Positions 40,743 through 50,780 of a stretch of 64,000 nt of DNA are shown here, in pieces. The position numbers and the translations under genes are program-made. Source of the stretch: CAILZL01 sp035548495 (GTDB lineage Bacteria > Pseudomonadota > Gammaproteobacteria > Steroidobacterales > Steroidobacteraceae); the NCBI GenBank assembly GCA_035548495.1, contig DASZSV010000003.1, positions 109,411-173,410 of the forward strand, written 5' to 3'. The notes under the pieces are model-generated. The model saw only the letters and a list, made by a program, of their open reading frames with translations. It made no database searches and was not told the origin of the DNA. How positions within the stretch are numbered: the stretch's first letter is position 1; the number at the start of each line of letters is the position of its first letter.

Positions 40743-42896
40743 ATGTCCATGACCAGACTTACACCGGAAGTTATTCAAACGCTGTCAACGCGCTATGGAC
40801 TGGGTGATGAGTTCAGGGATTTTCGCGGAGTGACGCGCAGGTTTTCCGATGAGGCACGGCTTGCCATTCTCAACGCCATGAAGGTGGACATCGACCACGA
40901 TGTTATTCATCCATCCAGCGCGGCACCATTGCGGCTTCCGGCGGCGATAGTGTGCACACAGGATGAACTGTTTGTTGACCTGTTTCTCGGCAGTGTTGCA
41001 TCACACGGCGTGATCAACATCACCGTGCTGACCGAAGCGCAAACAACAATGGAAACTGCATTGCCAGTCAGCAAATTGCCAATGCAGGATGACGGCCGTT
41101 ATCGCATTCCCTTGCCGGAAGTGCCGCCGGGTTATCATCAGTTGCAGATTGCATTCAACAAACAGCAATCGCATTCAGTGCTGGCAGTAACGCCGCGCCA
41201 TTGTTATCAATCGCCTGTCATTGCATCCGGTCACAGGTTGTGGGGCTTTTCGTTGCAGCTTTACACGCTGCGTTCATCCAGCAATTGGGGCATGGGCGAT
41301 TTTGCCGATCTCATTGCTGTCATCAAAGCTGCTGCGCCGCACGGCTGCGCATTGATTGGCCTGAATCCTTTGCATTCGCTGCGTCCGGCAGATCCTTCGC
41401 AGGTCAGTCCCTACAGTCCATCGAGCCGTGATTTCATCAATGTGTTGTACATTGCTGTCACCGATGTGCCTGAATACGCGCATTGCAACGAGGCTCAATG
41501 GTGGGTGGCGAATCATCAGAAGCAACTGGCGGCATTACGTGACACGACACATGTTGAATATGCGCAAGTGGCACAATGCAAATTCACAGTGCTTTCGATG
41601 TTGTATGGCGAGTTTTGCAAAACCCATCTGGCGCATAACACTGCACGTGCCGCAGCCTTCCAGCAATTCATCCGTCAGCAAGGTGAAAGCCTGCGGCTTA
41701 AAGCCCTGTACGACACACTGGATCAGTACTTCAGCAAAAATCCAGAAACCAATTGGGGCTGGCGGAGCTGGCCGGCGGAGTTTCAGAATCCCGGCAGTGA
41801 ACAGGTGCAGGCATTTGCTGCCGAACATGCACGACAGGTTGAATACTTCATGTACCTGCAGTGGCTCGCCGCCACTCAGTTGCAGGCAGCGCAACAGGCA
41901 GCGGTGGATGCGGGCATGCAACTGGGCTTGTATGGCGATGTCGCGGTTGGTGTGGATGCCAATGGTTCCGAAGTGTGGGCGCATCGCGATGTCTATGTCA
42001 GCAACATATCCGTCGGTGCGCCGCCTGATCCACTGGCGTTGAAAGGACAGGACTGGGGCATTCCGCCACAACATCCTCTGGTATTGCAGAAGCAGGCATA
42101 TGCGCCTTTTATCCGCATGTTGCGTGCGAACATGCGCGCAGCCGGTGCGTTGCGGCTGGACCATGTGATGTCGTTATGCAGGTTATGGTGGGTGCCGCAT
42201 GGCATGCCTGCCACCGAAGGCGTGTATGTTCATTATCCGCTGGAAGACTTGATCAAGCTGGTTGCACTGGAAAGTGTGCGCAATCAATGCGTGGTTATTG
42301 GCGAAGACCTGGGCGTGGTACCGGATGTGGTGCGCCGGATTCTCACGCAGTTTCAGGTCTATCGTTACAAGGTCACTTTCTTTGAAAAACTGCACGACGG
42401 CCAATTTATTCCACCGCAGGACTATCCGCGCAATGCGCTGGCGGCGGTCACCACACACGACCTGCCGTCGTTGAAAGCGTGGTGGAACAATGACGACATC
42501 AGACTCAGCGAGTCACTGCATCATTATCCTGATCAGGAAACACAGCAACGTGTGCAGCAGGAGCGTGATGCGGATCGTCATCAACTGATGCACGCGCTGG
42601 TGCGCGCGGGATTGTGGCACTGGCAGCCACATGAATCGCTTCCCGCGTATTCACATGCGCTGATGCGTGCCATCTATCTTTATGCGGCAATGTCCAATGC
42701 AGCGTTGCTGGTGGTACAGCCTGAAGATCTGCTGTACATGATTGATCCGGTCAATGTGCCCGGCACCTTCGCTGAATATCGCAACTGGTCACGCAAACTT
42801 ACTGGTGATCTTTGCGAGTTGCTGAAACAGCCTGATACACGGGAAGTGTTGCAGGCCTTGAACAAGGCCAGACGCGGAGCGAATCCGAACAGCTGA
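40743..42896 (+). CDS. malQ: 4-alpha-glucanotransferase (amylomaltase)
   Basis: A 717-residue GH77 enzyme that transfers maltooligosaccharide chains. It has the long N-terminal extension of the E. coli-type MalQ. Motifs are SPVIASGHRLWGFSLQLYTL, SNWGMGDFADL, NPLHSLRPADPSQVSPYSPS, GALRLDHVMSLCRLWWVP with the nucleophile Asp, CVVIGEDLGVVPDVVR with the acid/base Glu, and TTHDLPSLKAWW. The start ATG at 40743 (MSMTRLTPEVI) is preferred to an upstream start inside glgX. It is the last gene of glgB-glgX-malQ and with GlgX recycles glycogen-derived dextrins. Confidence 0.95.
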   Translation: MSMTRLTPEVIQTLSTRYGLGDEFRDFRGVTRRFSDEARLAILNAMKVDIDHDVIHPSSAAPLRLPAAIVCTQDELFVDLFLGSVASHGVINITVLTEAQTTMETALPVSKLPMQDDGRYRIPLPEVPPGYHQLQIAFNKQQSHSVLAVTPRHCYQSPVIASGHRLWGFSLQLYTLRSSSNWGMGDFADLIAVIKAAAPHGCALIGLNPLHSLRPADPSQVSPYSPSSRDFINVLYIAVTDVPEYAHCNEAQWWVANHQKQLAALRDTTHVEYAQVAQCKFTVLSMLYGEFCKTHLAHNTARAAAFQQFIRQQGESLRLKALYDTLDQYFSKNPETNWGWRSWPAEFQNPGSEQVQAFAAEHARQVEYFMYLQWLAATQLQAAQQAAVDAGMQLGLYGDVAVGVDANGSEVWAHRDVYVSNISVGAPPDPLALKGQDWGIPPQHPLVLQKQAYAPFIRMLRANMRAAGALRLDHVMSLCRLWWVPHGMPATEGVYVHYPLEDLIKLVALESVRNQCVVIGEDLGVVPDVVRRILTQFQVYRYKVTFFEKLHDGQFIPPQDYPRNALAAVTTHDLPSLKAWWNNDDIRLSESLHHYPDQETQQRVQQERDADRHQLMHALVRAGLWHWQPHESLPAYSHALMRAIYLYAAMSNAALLVVQPEDLLYMIDPVNVPGTFAEYRNWSRKLTGDLCELLKQPDTREVLQALNKARRGANPNS

Positions 42897-42984
42897 AATT
42901 CGTCAACTTGCGAACAAGATATCGATAGAATTTTCTTCTATAACGACCACGATGATGGAAATGTCTAACGAACAGCTTACGCAA

Positions 42985-43005
42985 CCGCTTTAACTGCCAA
43001 AGCGG
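42985..43005. terminator. Hairpin downstream of malQ
   Basis: CCGCTTT (42985-42991) and AAAGCGG (42999-43005) form a perfect 7-bp stem with a 7-nt loop, 89 bases after the malQ stop and about 90 before the convergent AAA gene's stop. No long T-tract follows, so this is a weak terminator candidate. Confidence 0.35.
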
Positions 43006-43096
43006 AAGATAAAACGGTTAGGATCAGATTTCAAACTGATGGAGCAAATTATTATGCGAATTGCCCAGTGTTTGAAATAACTATTATGGATTGATA

Positions 43097-44611
43097 TCAA
43101 TCCGCTGCCACCGTCCTGTCCGTTGCCCACTCGCGCAATTCACTGACTTTTTCTGCCATCACAACCGACAGAGGTTTGGTGGCGTGCAGCTCGAACAGGA
43201 TGTGTTGCGCAGTAACGGTTTCACCTTTGGCGATGCTTGCATACATCGCGGAGACAATGGCCTGTTCAATTTCAGCGCCGGAAAAATTTTCGCTGTGCAG
43301 TGCAAGGACTTGTACGTCCGTTTCCATCAGGCTGATACCGCGCTTCATGCAATGAATACGGATGATTTCAGCGCGTACTTCGTTGCCCGGCAGGTCAACA
43401 AAAAATATTTCATCAAAGCGCCCCTTGCGTATCAGTTCCGGCGGCAATTCGGCAATGTCGTTTGCTGTTGCAACGACAAATACCCTGCCTTTTTTTCCGG
43501 CCAGCCAATTGAGAAAACTGCCAAGCATGCGTTTTGAGACGCCGCCATCGCCGTCACCGCTGGCCAGTCCTTTTTCGATCTCATCAATCCATAACACACA
43601 GGGTTGCATGATTTCCGCGGTCTGCAACGACTCGCGCAGGTTGCGCTCTGATTCGCCATGATACTTGTTGTACAGCGATCCGAAGTCGAGTTGCAGCAGC
43701 GGCACGCCATAAACTCCTGCAGCAACACGTGCCGCCAGACTTTTGCCACAGCCTTGCACACCAAGCAGCAATACACCTTTGGGCGGGTCGAGTTCTGGAG
43801 CGCTGCCTTTAAAAGCCGGGCTGCGCAGTTGCAGCCACTCTTTCAATCTGCTCATGCCGCCCAGGTCTGCAAATGCCGCGGTGTCGTGTTCAAATGAAAG
43901 TACACCATCGCGTGCCAGCAGTTCGTACTTTGCCCTGGTGATTGCTGCGACATCGCTCATGGTGATTGCGCCGTCGTTAAAGATCGCTTTGCGAGCCAGA
44001 CGCTCAGTATCGCTGGTTGAAAGTCCTGCCAGATTATCCACCAGCATCTCCAGCGCATTACGGTCTGTGTGTACCTTGCTGCCGCGGCTTTGTCTCCAGT
44101 CACGTGCGGCTGCTTCGACAATCTGCAGACGTTCGGTACGCGAAGGAAATTGCAAGGCAAAGCGCGCAGCAAAATGTTCGATCTCCACCGGTAACTTGAT
44201 TTCATGACTGACCAGCACCAGGGTACGCGCCGCGCGCTGGTAATCCTGACAGATATCCTTGATCAAGCGCACGTTGACGGATTCGCCAAGATAGGGATGA
44301 AAGTCGAGCAGCACATAAACACCCGCCTTGTCGGAAGCACGGATGGAACGCAACACATCTTCCGGTTCGGCGTTATGACGCTGTGGTCCGCCGAGATCGA
44401 TATCCAGCCGCCGCAGTCCTTCCGTTACGGTCCACTGGAACACGGGTGTATGAACCGGTTTCGTCAGCCGGATGGCAAGTTGTGCCAGCATGCCCAGCAC
44501 ACGTTGTTCGTCACGTGTTTCTATAACCACCAGCGGAATCAGACTGCGCAGCAATGTTTCCAGTTCACGTGAGGCATCCGGTGTGTGGGCAACGACAGCA
44601 GGAGTGGACAT
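43097..44611 (-). CDS. Ycf46-like AAA+ ATPase
   Basis: A 504-residue protein. The N-terminal 250 residues are a non-catalytic domain of the type found in cyanobacterial/chloroplast Ycf46 proteins (begins SRELETLLRSLIPLVVIET, later GVYVLLDFHPYLGESVNVRLI). The C-terminal half is a single AAA+ module: Walker A GVQGCGKS (284-291), Walker B VLWIDEIEKGL (D343, E344), sensor 1 VVATANDIAELPPELIRKGRFDEIFF with the arginine finger, and sensor 2 FSGAEIEQAIVSA. The module is closest to the FtsH/proteasomal type. The function in bacteria is poorly known. It may be co-transcribed with the hybrid kinase upstream (139-base gap). Confidence 0.85.
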   Translation of the reverse strand: MSTPAVVAHTPDASRELETLLRSLIPLVVIETRDEQRVLGMLAQLAIRLTKPVHTPVFQWTVTEGLRRLDIDLGGPQRHNAEPEDVLRSIRASDKAGVYVLLDFHPYLGESVNVRLIKDICQDYQRAARTLVLVSHEIKLPVEIEHFAARFALQFPSRTERLQIVEAAARDWRQSRGSKVHTDRNALEMLVDNLAGLSTSDTERLARKAIFNDGAITMSDVAAITRAKYELLARDGVLSFEHDTAAFADLGGMSRLKEWLQLRSPAFKGSAPELDPPKGVLLLGVQGCGKSLAARVAAGVYGVPLLQLDFGSLYNKYHGESERNLRESLQTAEIMQPCVLWIDEIEKGLASGDGDGGVSKRMLGSFLNWLAGKKGRVFVVATANDIAELPPELIRKGRFDEIFFVDLPGNEVRAEIIRIHCMKRGISLMETDVQVLALHSENFSGAEIEQAIVSAMYASIAKGETVTAQHILFELHATKPLSVVMAEKVSELREWATDRTVAAD

Positions 44612-44750
44612 GCAATGACAATTCCATGAGGCAGAGTGGTGTTACTGATATTAATTGATGCAACTCTGTTGTGCTGCGCATCTGTCCACCGTTGAAGCAC
44701 GCGATGGGTGTCTGGCGTGAACGGCACGGCTTTTACCGTGATGGATTGTG

Positions 44751-47051
44751 TCACTGACTGTCCAGTACTTCACGTACACGCTTTGCCAGTTCTGCTGGTT
44801 GATAGGGTTTCTGAATGAAGTTCAATCCTTCGGGCAGTTCTCCCTGATGCGCCAGCGCATTTTCCGCATAGCCGGACATGAACAGCACTTTCAAACCGGG
44901 ATACTGCTGTTGCATGCGTAACGCCAGCTCGCGTCCGCCGAGCCGCGGCATGATGACATCGGTCACCAGCAGATCAATGGGCTGCGCTGCGGTGGCCGCC
45001 ACTTCCAGTGCTTCCATACCATCATTGGCGGTGAATATGTGATAGCCGAGCTTCCGTAATGTGTTGCTGATCAGTTTGAGGATCATCGGTTCGTCTTCCA
45101 CCAGCAACACGGTTTCGCAGCCAGTACTGTCATGCGTTGCGACATCACTTCTGTGAGGATCGGTGGATGCGGCTGACTGGCCCGGCAGGTAGATATCGAA
45201 TGTCGTGCCCGCATTGAGAACGGTGTTCACGTCAATCGCGCCGCCTGCCTGAGTGACAATGCCGTGACACATTGCAAGACCCAGACCGGTTCCCGAACCC
45301 TTGGGCTTGGTGGTGAAGAATGGTTCAAACAGGCGGGCTCGCACACTGGCATTCATGCCGCAGCCGGTGTCACTGACACTGAGTACCACGTAATCACCGT
45401 TTCGCAGTTCAGGGTGCAGCACCGCGCTGCTGCTGTCATGGTGAGTCATGCGCGTGCTCAGTTTCAGGCGACCGCCTTGCGGCATGGCATCGCGTGCATT
45501 GACCACCAGATTCATCAACACCTGTTCAATACTGCCGAGATCGACCTTGACTGTTTGCAGATCATTCGCGAATTGCAACTCAACATTGATGTGCTCGCCC
45601 ACCAGCCGGCGGATCATGGGCACCATGTCATTCACGATAGTGTTGAGATTGACAAGTTCAGGCCGCACGATTTTCTTGCGTGCAAAGGCCACCAGTTGTT
45701 GGGTAAGTGAGGTGCCGCGCGATGCGGCATTCCTGATGCCTTGCAGATAGCTGCGTATGGCCGTGTTGTCCGGCAGTTCTTCCAGCGACAAATCGACAAA
45801 GCCTGCGATCACCGTCAACAGATTGTTGAAGTCATGTGCGACGCCGCCGGCAAGCTGGCCGAGGCTGTCCATCTTGTGCGATTGCATCAGTTGTTCTTCG
45901 AGACGCAGGCGCAATGCCTCGGCTTCCCTGCGTTCAGTGATGTCGGTAAGAAAGCCGTGCCACAGAGTGGAGCCATCGGTTTCGCGCAACGGCAGCGCAG
46001 TATCAACGCTCAGCCAGCGGACTTCACCAGTATCGCCTGTTACACGGAACTGATGATGAATGGGTTTCAGCATGGCGGCTGATTCGCGCAACATCGTGTT
46101 GACGCTGTCGATATCTTCGGGATGAATTCTGGAGAACACGGCGCTTGCATCGTCCTGCACCGACTCCGGCGACAGATTGAACAACCTGCGGATAAACCCG
46201 CTGACATAGGGAAAGCAGCTGCTGCCATCCGCGCGTTGCCGCAACTGGAACACCATGCCGGGAACCAGACTGGCGATCTTGTGCAACTGTGCCAGCAATT
46301 CCTGTGTGCGTGTGACTTCGCGTTTGTATGCGGTGACATCCGTGGCGCACATGGTTACGGCAATGACCTGATCATCATTGATCAGGGGTCCAACGCGCAC
46401 CGAGTGCCAATGACGATTGCCGTCCGCATCCGCCGGGCCAAGCACTTCGTATTCATCTATCAGGCGCGTGGTAAAGACATGCTCGATGGCCTGCGCCACG
46501 CGCTCACGCGATTCGGCAGGTACAAAGTCATAGCAACTTGCACCGACCACCTGATCCAGCGTTCGCGACTGCTGCGTGCGATTGATGAACAGGATTTTGC
46601 CGCCGAGATCTACTGTGAGAATGGTGTCCGGCGCGGTGTACAGAATGGACCACAGGCGCGCTTCAGAACGTTGTACCCGCAGCGCGTACTCGTCTCTGGC
46701 GCCGAGCTCGCGAATCACTGCCAGCAACAAACCGTTGCTCAATCGCTGTGTGCGTGCTTCACCATGAATGATCTTGCCGTCTTTGCAACGCATGGTCCAG
46801 ACGCCGGTTTGAACACGGCCTTCAATCACCGCTGCGAGTGCTGTCTCCAGGCGCGGAACTTCATGATCGGCAACGAGGATGCTTACCGGTTTGCCGGACA
46901 ACTCTCCGTTGTCGTAACCGAACAATTGATGGCCGCTGCGATTGACAGCGACAAACTTGCCTGCGGGATTGGCAATGAACAATCCATCCGTTGCTTCGTC
47001 GAACAGCAAGCGTGAATATTCGTCGCCAGACAACGTGGAGGATGATTCCAT
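44751..47051 (-). CDS. Hybrid sensor histidine kinase with PAS domains and C-terminal REC
   Basis: A 766-residue soluble kinase with no TM segment. Three PAS-type domains are visible: about 10-115 (LLFDEATDGLFIANPAGKFVA), about 130-245 and about 255-375, the last ending WHGFLTDITERREAEA. The HisKA domain has LAGGVAHDFNNLLTVIAGF with H406. The HATPase has LMNLVVNARDAMPQGG, DTGCGMN and GSGTGLGLAMCHGIV. A receiver domain follows (about 645-766, ETVLLVEDEPMIL, acceptor D698 in VTDVIMP). It has no HPt of its own, so its receiver may exchange phosphate with a free HPt or act as a phosphate sink. The HPt at 771-1121 is too far away to be more than a guess. Confidence 0.92.
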   Translation of the reverse strand: MESSSTLSGDEYSRLLFDEATDGLFIANPAGKFVAVNRSGHQLFGYDNGELSGKPVSILVADHEVPRLETALAAVIEGRVQTGVWTMRCKDGKIIHGEARTQRLSNGLLLAVIRELGARDEYALRVQRSEARLWSILYTAPDTILTVDLGGKILFINRTQQSRTLDQVVGASCYDFVPAESRERVAQAIEHVFTTRLIDEYEVLGPADADGNRHWHSVRVGPLINDDQVIAVTMCATDVTAYKREVTRTQELLAQLHKIASLVPGMVFQLRQRADGSSCFPYVSGFIRRLFNLSPESVQDDASAVFSRIHPEDIDSVNTMLRESAAMLKPIHHQFRVTGDTGEVRWLSVDTALPLRETDGSTLWHGFLTDITERREAEALRLRLEEQLMQSHKMDSLGQLAGGVAHDFNNLLTVIAGFVDLSLEELPDNTAIRSYLQGIRNAASRGTSLTQQLVAFARKKIVRPELVNLNTIVNDMVPMIRRLVGEHINVELQFANDLQTVKVDLGSIEQVLMNLVVNARDAMPQGGRLKLSTRMTHHDSSSAVLHPELRNGDYVVLSVSDTGCGMNASVRARLFEPFFTTKPKGSGTGLGLAMCHGIVTQAGGAIDVNTVLNAGTTFDIYLPGQSAASTDPHRSDVATHDSTGCETVLLVEDEPMILKLISNTLRKLGYHIFTANDGMEALEVAATAAQPIDLLVTDVIMPRLGGRELALRMQQQYPGLKVLFMSGYAENALAHQGELPEGLNFIQKPYQPAELAKRVREVLDSQ

Positions 47052-47216
47052 GCGCCGTGCCCCGATGAAGTTGAATGAGTTCCCTCAGGCTTGCAGGCGA
47101 TCATAGCCAAGCGGTTGTGGTAACGAAAGTGCAATCAATGCATAAGCGCCGGTAGCAATCACACACGGCAACGGCACAGATTCACAGGAACGGCTTCCGG
47201 TAACCGCTGTTGCTGC

Positions 47217-49547
47217 TTATCCTGCAATCACCGGTGCGCGTGAGACAACACGTGTCAACGGTTGCGGCCGTGCCAGTTCGTATCCCTGTACGAAGTCCAC
47301 ACCCATGTTGCGTGCTGCATCCAGTGAATAACGATCCTCGACCTGTTCGGCAATGATCTTGAAATTGAGCGTGCGCGCGAGTTTGACCATTGCCGCCACC
47401 ATGGCCTGATTGACCGTGTCAGTGGCAAGGTTGCGGATGAACGAGCCATCAATCTTGAGATAGTCAATGGCCAGATGTTTGAGATTGCCGAAGGAAGACA
47501 GACCACGGCCAAAATCATCCAGCGCAAAACGGCAACCCATGCCGTGCAACACGCCAATGAAACGCCGTGCGTGTTCAATGTTGGTCATCACCGATTGTTC
47601 GGTAACTTCAAAGCAGATCTGCCGTGGAGATACGCCGCTGCGATCCAGGCACTCAACAACGAATTCGAGAAACGCCGGATCGCCCAGTGTCTGGCCGGAC
47701 AGATTGATGGCGAGACTGCGTCCCGGTGGCAGACGGATGCCGCCACGGCCCAGTGCGGTGAATGCGGTTTGCACCACCCAGCGATCCACTTCCATCATCA
47801 AGCGATAACGTTCTGCAGCGCGCAGGAATTCCGCCGGCGCAATGCCTTCGGGCACATGATCATCGTGCATGCGCAACAGCACTTCCAGCGCGGGTCCGTT
47901 GTTGCGCAGTTCGGCCGACACGGCAACGATGGGTTGCGCCATCAATTCAAACTGGTCGTCCTTGAGTGCAAGCTGCAAACGCTGCAACCAGTGAATCTCG
48001 CCGCGTTGACGTGCAGCCGCTTCGTCCTGTGCCGAATACACATGCACGTGATTGCCGCGGCGCTTGGCGACATAGCAGGCCGAGTCCGCCGCCGCGAGCA
48101 CTTCTTCCAGCGAACCGCTTTCCACCGACAGTTCGATCAAGCCAATGCTGACGCCGACATTGAAGATGCGATCCTTCCACACAAAGTGAAATTCACTGAT
48201 CTTGCGCACCACGTCTTCAGCAATGTGTGTGGCTTTCTCCATGGGGCAGCCTTTGAGAATCAGACCGAACTCATCACCACCCAGCCGGCCTACCACGTCC
48301 GAATCGCGCACTGCGGACTTGATCAATGAAGCCACTTCGCGCAGCAGGCTGTCACCGGCAAGATGTCCGGCAATATCATTGACCTGTTTGAAGCGGTCGA
48401 GATCGAGATAACACAACATATGATGTGTCTTGGTGGTCTGTGCTGCTTCAATGGCTTCTTGCGTATGACGTTCAAATTCATGGCGATTTACCAGACCGGT
48501 CAATGCATCATGAGTGGCCTGGTATGACATCTGCCGTGTAATGCCGCGCAGTTCGCTGACATCACGCAACATCGCGACAGTGCCCATCTGTTCACCATAC
48601 GCATTGCGCAGCGGCGCCACCGACACATCCACTGAACGATCTTCGCTGCCGGTACGTCCCAGCATCAGGCTGCGCCGTCCGGCAGTCACTCTGGTGCCAG
48701 CAGCAAGGCATTGCTTCACCGGGTCTGCCAATGGACGCCGGTCGTTTTCATCCACCAGTGGCACCAGTTCGGAGAATGGCTTGTCCAGCGCGTCGACAAT
48801 GGACACACCGAGCATCTGCTCCGCAGCACGATTGATGTATTCCACATGACCCCGCGCGTTGGTGCTGATCACTGCCTCGCCGAGTGAATCGAGCGTTTCC
48901 CATGCAGTGCTGCGTGATGCAGATGTTTCCTTGCTGGCATTGGGTGTTTTGCGCGGTGTCATTTCCACCATGCTGAGCAGCAACACCTGTTGTCCCTGAT
49001 AGTCGATGGGCTGCTGCGTCAGTTCGACCACGGCAATCTGTCCTGTGCGTGGATGCAACTCCAGCTCCAGACGGTCGGGAACGGGTTCATCGTTGAGCGC
49101 GCGGTAAAGATGATTGTTGAGCAGCGACGCATAATCACTGGCTACCATGTCTACGAGCAATTTGCCCTGGACATCGCTGCCACGCTGTTTTCCAAGCAAC
49201 GCCGCAAATGAATCATTTGCAAACAGCAGGCGTTCGCCGTGCAACGCCATGGGTTCGCGGCAATGTTCCAGTACCGCAAGTAGTTGCCGGTCCTGTTCGC
49301 GCAACAAGTGCAGTTGTGCGGCAATTTGATCGAGCAATGGACGCAGATGATCTGCCAGTGGTGCAGTGATACCGCTGGCCGGCACCATTGCGCGGCGCGT
49401 ACCGGAAGTGCTGGCAGCTTCGATGTGCGTGACCAGTGCGTTGATGTTTTGCGCATCACGACGACGCAGCCAGAGCATGGCCGCCAGCCCTCCGCATGCA
49501 ATGATCAACAGCAGTATCAACACTCCAGCCATCGACGCGATTCTCAC
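47217..49547 (-). CDS. Membrane-anchored PAS-GGDEF-EAL-like c-di-GMP protein
   Basis: A 776-residue protein. One N-terminal TM helix (about 7-26) is followed by a linker and two PAS domains (about 85-200 and 210-335). The GGDEF domain has GRLGGDEFGLI intact (423-427) and the inhibitory I-site RDSD at 414-417 with the usual five-residue spacing, so it should be an active, product-inhibited diguanylate cyclase. The EAL domain keeps ICFEVTEQSVM, ALDDFGRGLSSFGNL and the late EQVEDRYS, but the EAL motif reads EVLLRM. Phosphodiesterase activity is uncertain. This is the only one of the three in the window with a canonical GGDEF. Confidence 0.93.
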   Translation of the reverse strand: MRIASMAGVLILLLIIACGGLAAMLWLRRRDAQNINALVTHIEAASTSGTRRAMVPASGITAPLADHLRPLLDQIAAQLHLLREQDRQLLAVLEHCREPMALHGERLLFANDSFAALLGKQRGSDVQGKLLVDMVASDYASLLNNHLYRALNDEPVPDRLELELHPRTGQIAVVELTQQPIDYQGQQVLLLSMVEMTPRKTPNASKETSASRSTAWETLDSLGEAVISTNARGHVEYINRAAEQMLGVSIVDALDKPFSELVPLVDENDRRPLADPVKQCLAAGTRVTAGRRSLMLGRTGSEDRSVDVSVAPLRNAYGEQMGTVAMLRDVSELRGITRQMSYQATHDALTGLVNRHEFERHTQEAIEAAQTTKTHHMLCYLDLDRFKQVNDIAGHLAGDSLLREVASLIKSAVRDSDVVGRLGGDEFGLILKGCPMEKATHIAEDVVRKISEFHFVWKDRIFNVGVSIGLIELSVESGSLEEVLAAADSACYVAKRRGNHVHVYSAQDEAAARQRGEIHWLQRLQLALKDDQFELMAQPIVAVSAELRNNGPALEVLLRMHDDHVPEGIAPAEFLRAAERYRLMMEVDRWVVQTAFTALGRGGIRLPPGRSLAINLSGQTLGDPAFLEFVVECLDRSGVSPRQICFEVTEQSVMTNIEHARRFIGVLHGMGCRFALDDFGRGLSSFGNLKHLAIDYLKIDGSFIRNLATDTVNQAMVAAMVKLARTLNFKIIAEQVEDRYSLDAARNMGVDFVQGYELARPQPLTRVVSRAPVIAG

Positions 49548-50003
49548 CTTCTGTTTTTCGGAACGAGCATATCCCCAATCATTACTTTAATTTGAATAGT
49601 CAAACAATGCAGAAAACATGCCCCTCTGCGCATCGCGGACGCAATGAGGCACGAGAAGCATATCGCATGCCCCGCATGTCAATTGCGATTATTGACCATA
49701 AGGTGGTTGGCGCTGCGCTTGGCGTCGTTCTCTGCAATGCCGGCGGACGGCCTGAACAATGACGACCCTGTCGCCAGCTCATCGTGGGTGTTATGGCTTC
49801 CGGCAGGCAAATCCGGTTACTTACAATGCGATTTCCAAGGTGTAAAACCATCAACCCTGCGAAAAAATTGTTGCTTGCGGATTCCGACTTGTCCGGATGA
49901 CATAAACTTCGTAGGCTTAGCACCCTTTAATTTACATCAGTTGACTGGCCCTGAGTTCCCTTCAGGTCCTTTTCTTCTAATAACCGGGAGAGATTGCAAT
50001 TCC
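49548..50003. other. Divergent intergenic region upstream of pcm
   Basis: A 456-base gap between the leftward GGDEF-EAL gene and the rightward pcm gene. The pcm frame stays open upstream to 49644, but the extra codons look non-coding. Near 49945-49970 there is TTGACT followed by CTGAGTTCCCTTCAG, a short inverted repeat. A GGGAGAG ribosome site lies before the pcm ATG. No confident promoter pair was found. Confidence 0.35.
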
Positions 50004-50660
50004 ATGACTCCAGATGCAGAGGCACGCCGTGAGCAAATGATTACCCAGCAGGTGCGAAGCTGGTCAGTGCTGGATGAACAGGTATTGCAGGCCATGACGG
50101 TGGTGCCGCGCGAAGTGTTCATGCCCGCCGAATATCGCGATCTGGCTTTTGCCGACACCAGCCTGCCGCTGGGAGAACACCAGCAGATTCCGCCGCCAAA
50201 GGTTGAAGGCCGCATGCTGCAGGCGCTCGCGCTGCAATCCTCTGATGAAGTGCTGGTGATTGGTGTTGGCAATGGCTATCTGGCCGCCTGCGCCGCGAAA
50301 CTTGCCAAGCGAGTCATTTGTGTGGAGCCGCAACCCGATATTGCAGAACAGGCACGCAAGAACCTGCTGGCTGCGGCGATCAACAATGCCACGGTGGAAA
50401 CCGGCGATGGCACACAATTAAAGAACGGTAATCATTATGATGCGATTCTTATCACCGCGTCATTGCCGGTGTACGATGAACGTTTTGAACGGGCGCTGAA
50501 TCAGGGCGGCCGTCTGGTGATGATTTCAGGTATATCGCCGGTCATGCAGGTCATGCGGGTGATTCGTGTGGGCGCCAACCAGTGGCAACGGGAAGTCTTG
50601 TTTGAAACCGACATTCCTCCGCTGCAAGGTGCAACAAATCCTCCCGCCTTTGTGTTCTAG
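50004..50660 (+). CDS. Protein-L-isoaspartate O-methyltransferase family protein
   Basis: A 218-residue SAM-dependent methyltransferase of the PIMT type. The start ATG at 50004 gives MTPDAEARREQMITQQVRSW, the usual family opening. Other signatures are REVFMPAEYRDLAFADTSLPL, the QQIPPPKVEGRMLQAL segment, the SAM motif EVLVIGVGNGYLAACAAKL, VICVEPQPDIAEQARKNL and the C-terminal GGRLVMI. Family members repair isoaspartyl residues. The post-SAM motif IPPPKVE differs from the QTISQP motif of E. coli Pcm, so the activity may differ. In many gammaproteobacteria this variant is followed by a rhodanese and TolC, exactly as here. Confidence 0.88.
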   Translation: MTPDAEARREQMITQQVRSWSVLDEQVLQAMTVVPREVFMPAEYRDLAFADTSLPLGEHQQIPPPKVEGRMLQALALQSSDEVLVIGVGNGYLAACAAKLAKRVICVEPQPDIAEQARKNLLAAAINNATVETGDGTQLKNGNHYDAILITASLPVYDERFERALNQGGRLVMISGISPVMQVMRVIRVGANQWQREVLFETDIPPLQGATNPPAFVF

Positions 50661-50780
50661 GTATTCCTGAACGAGTGCCAACCGTGAAAAATGCAGTTTC
50701 GCCAGCCCACGTGTTTCAACCAGTGCCAACCGGCCGGGCCGGTAATCTGCCAACTCAATCAGTGCTTACCTAGGTCAATC

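Noticed and set aside
44539..44754. Minus-strand ORF of 71 codons between the AAA and kinase genes
   Set aside because: It overlaps the AAA start in another frame and has no family features; the 139-base gap does not need a gene.
46122..47015. Plus-strand ORF of 297 codons opposite the hybrid kinase
   Set aside because: It is a shadow of the PAS domains of the kinase; the product has no domain and atypical composition.
47475..48329. Plus-strand ORF of 284 codons opposite the GGDEF-EAL gene
   Set aside because: It is fully covered by the GGDEF/EAL coding sequence, which has intact motifs; no motif in the opposite frame.
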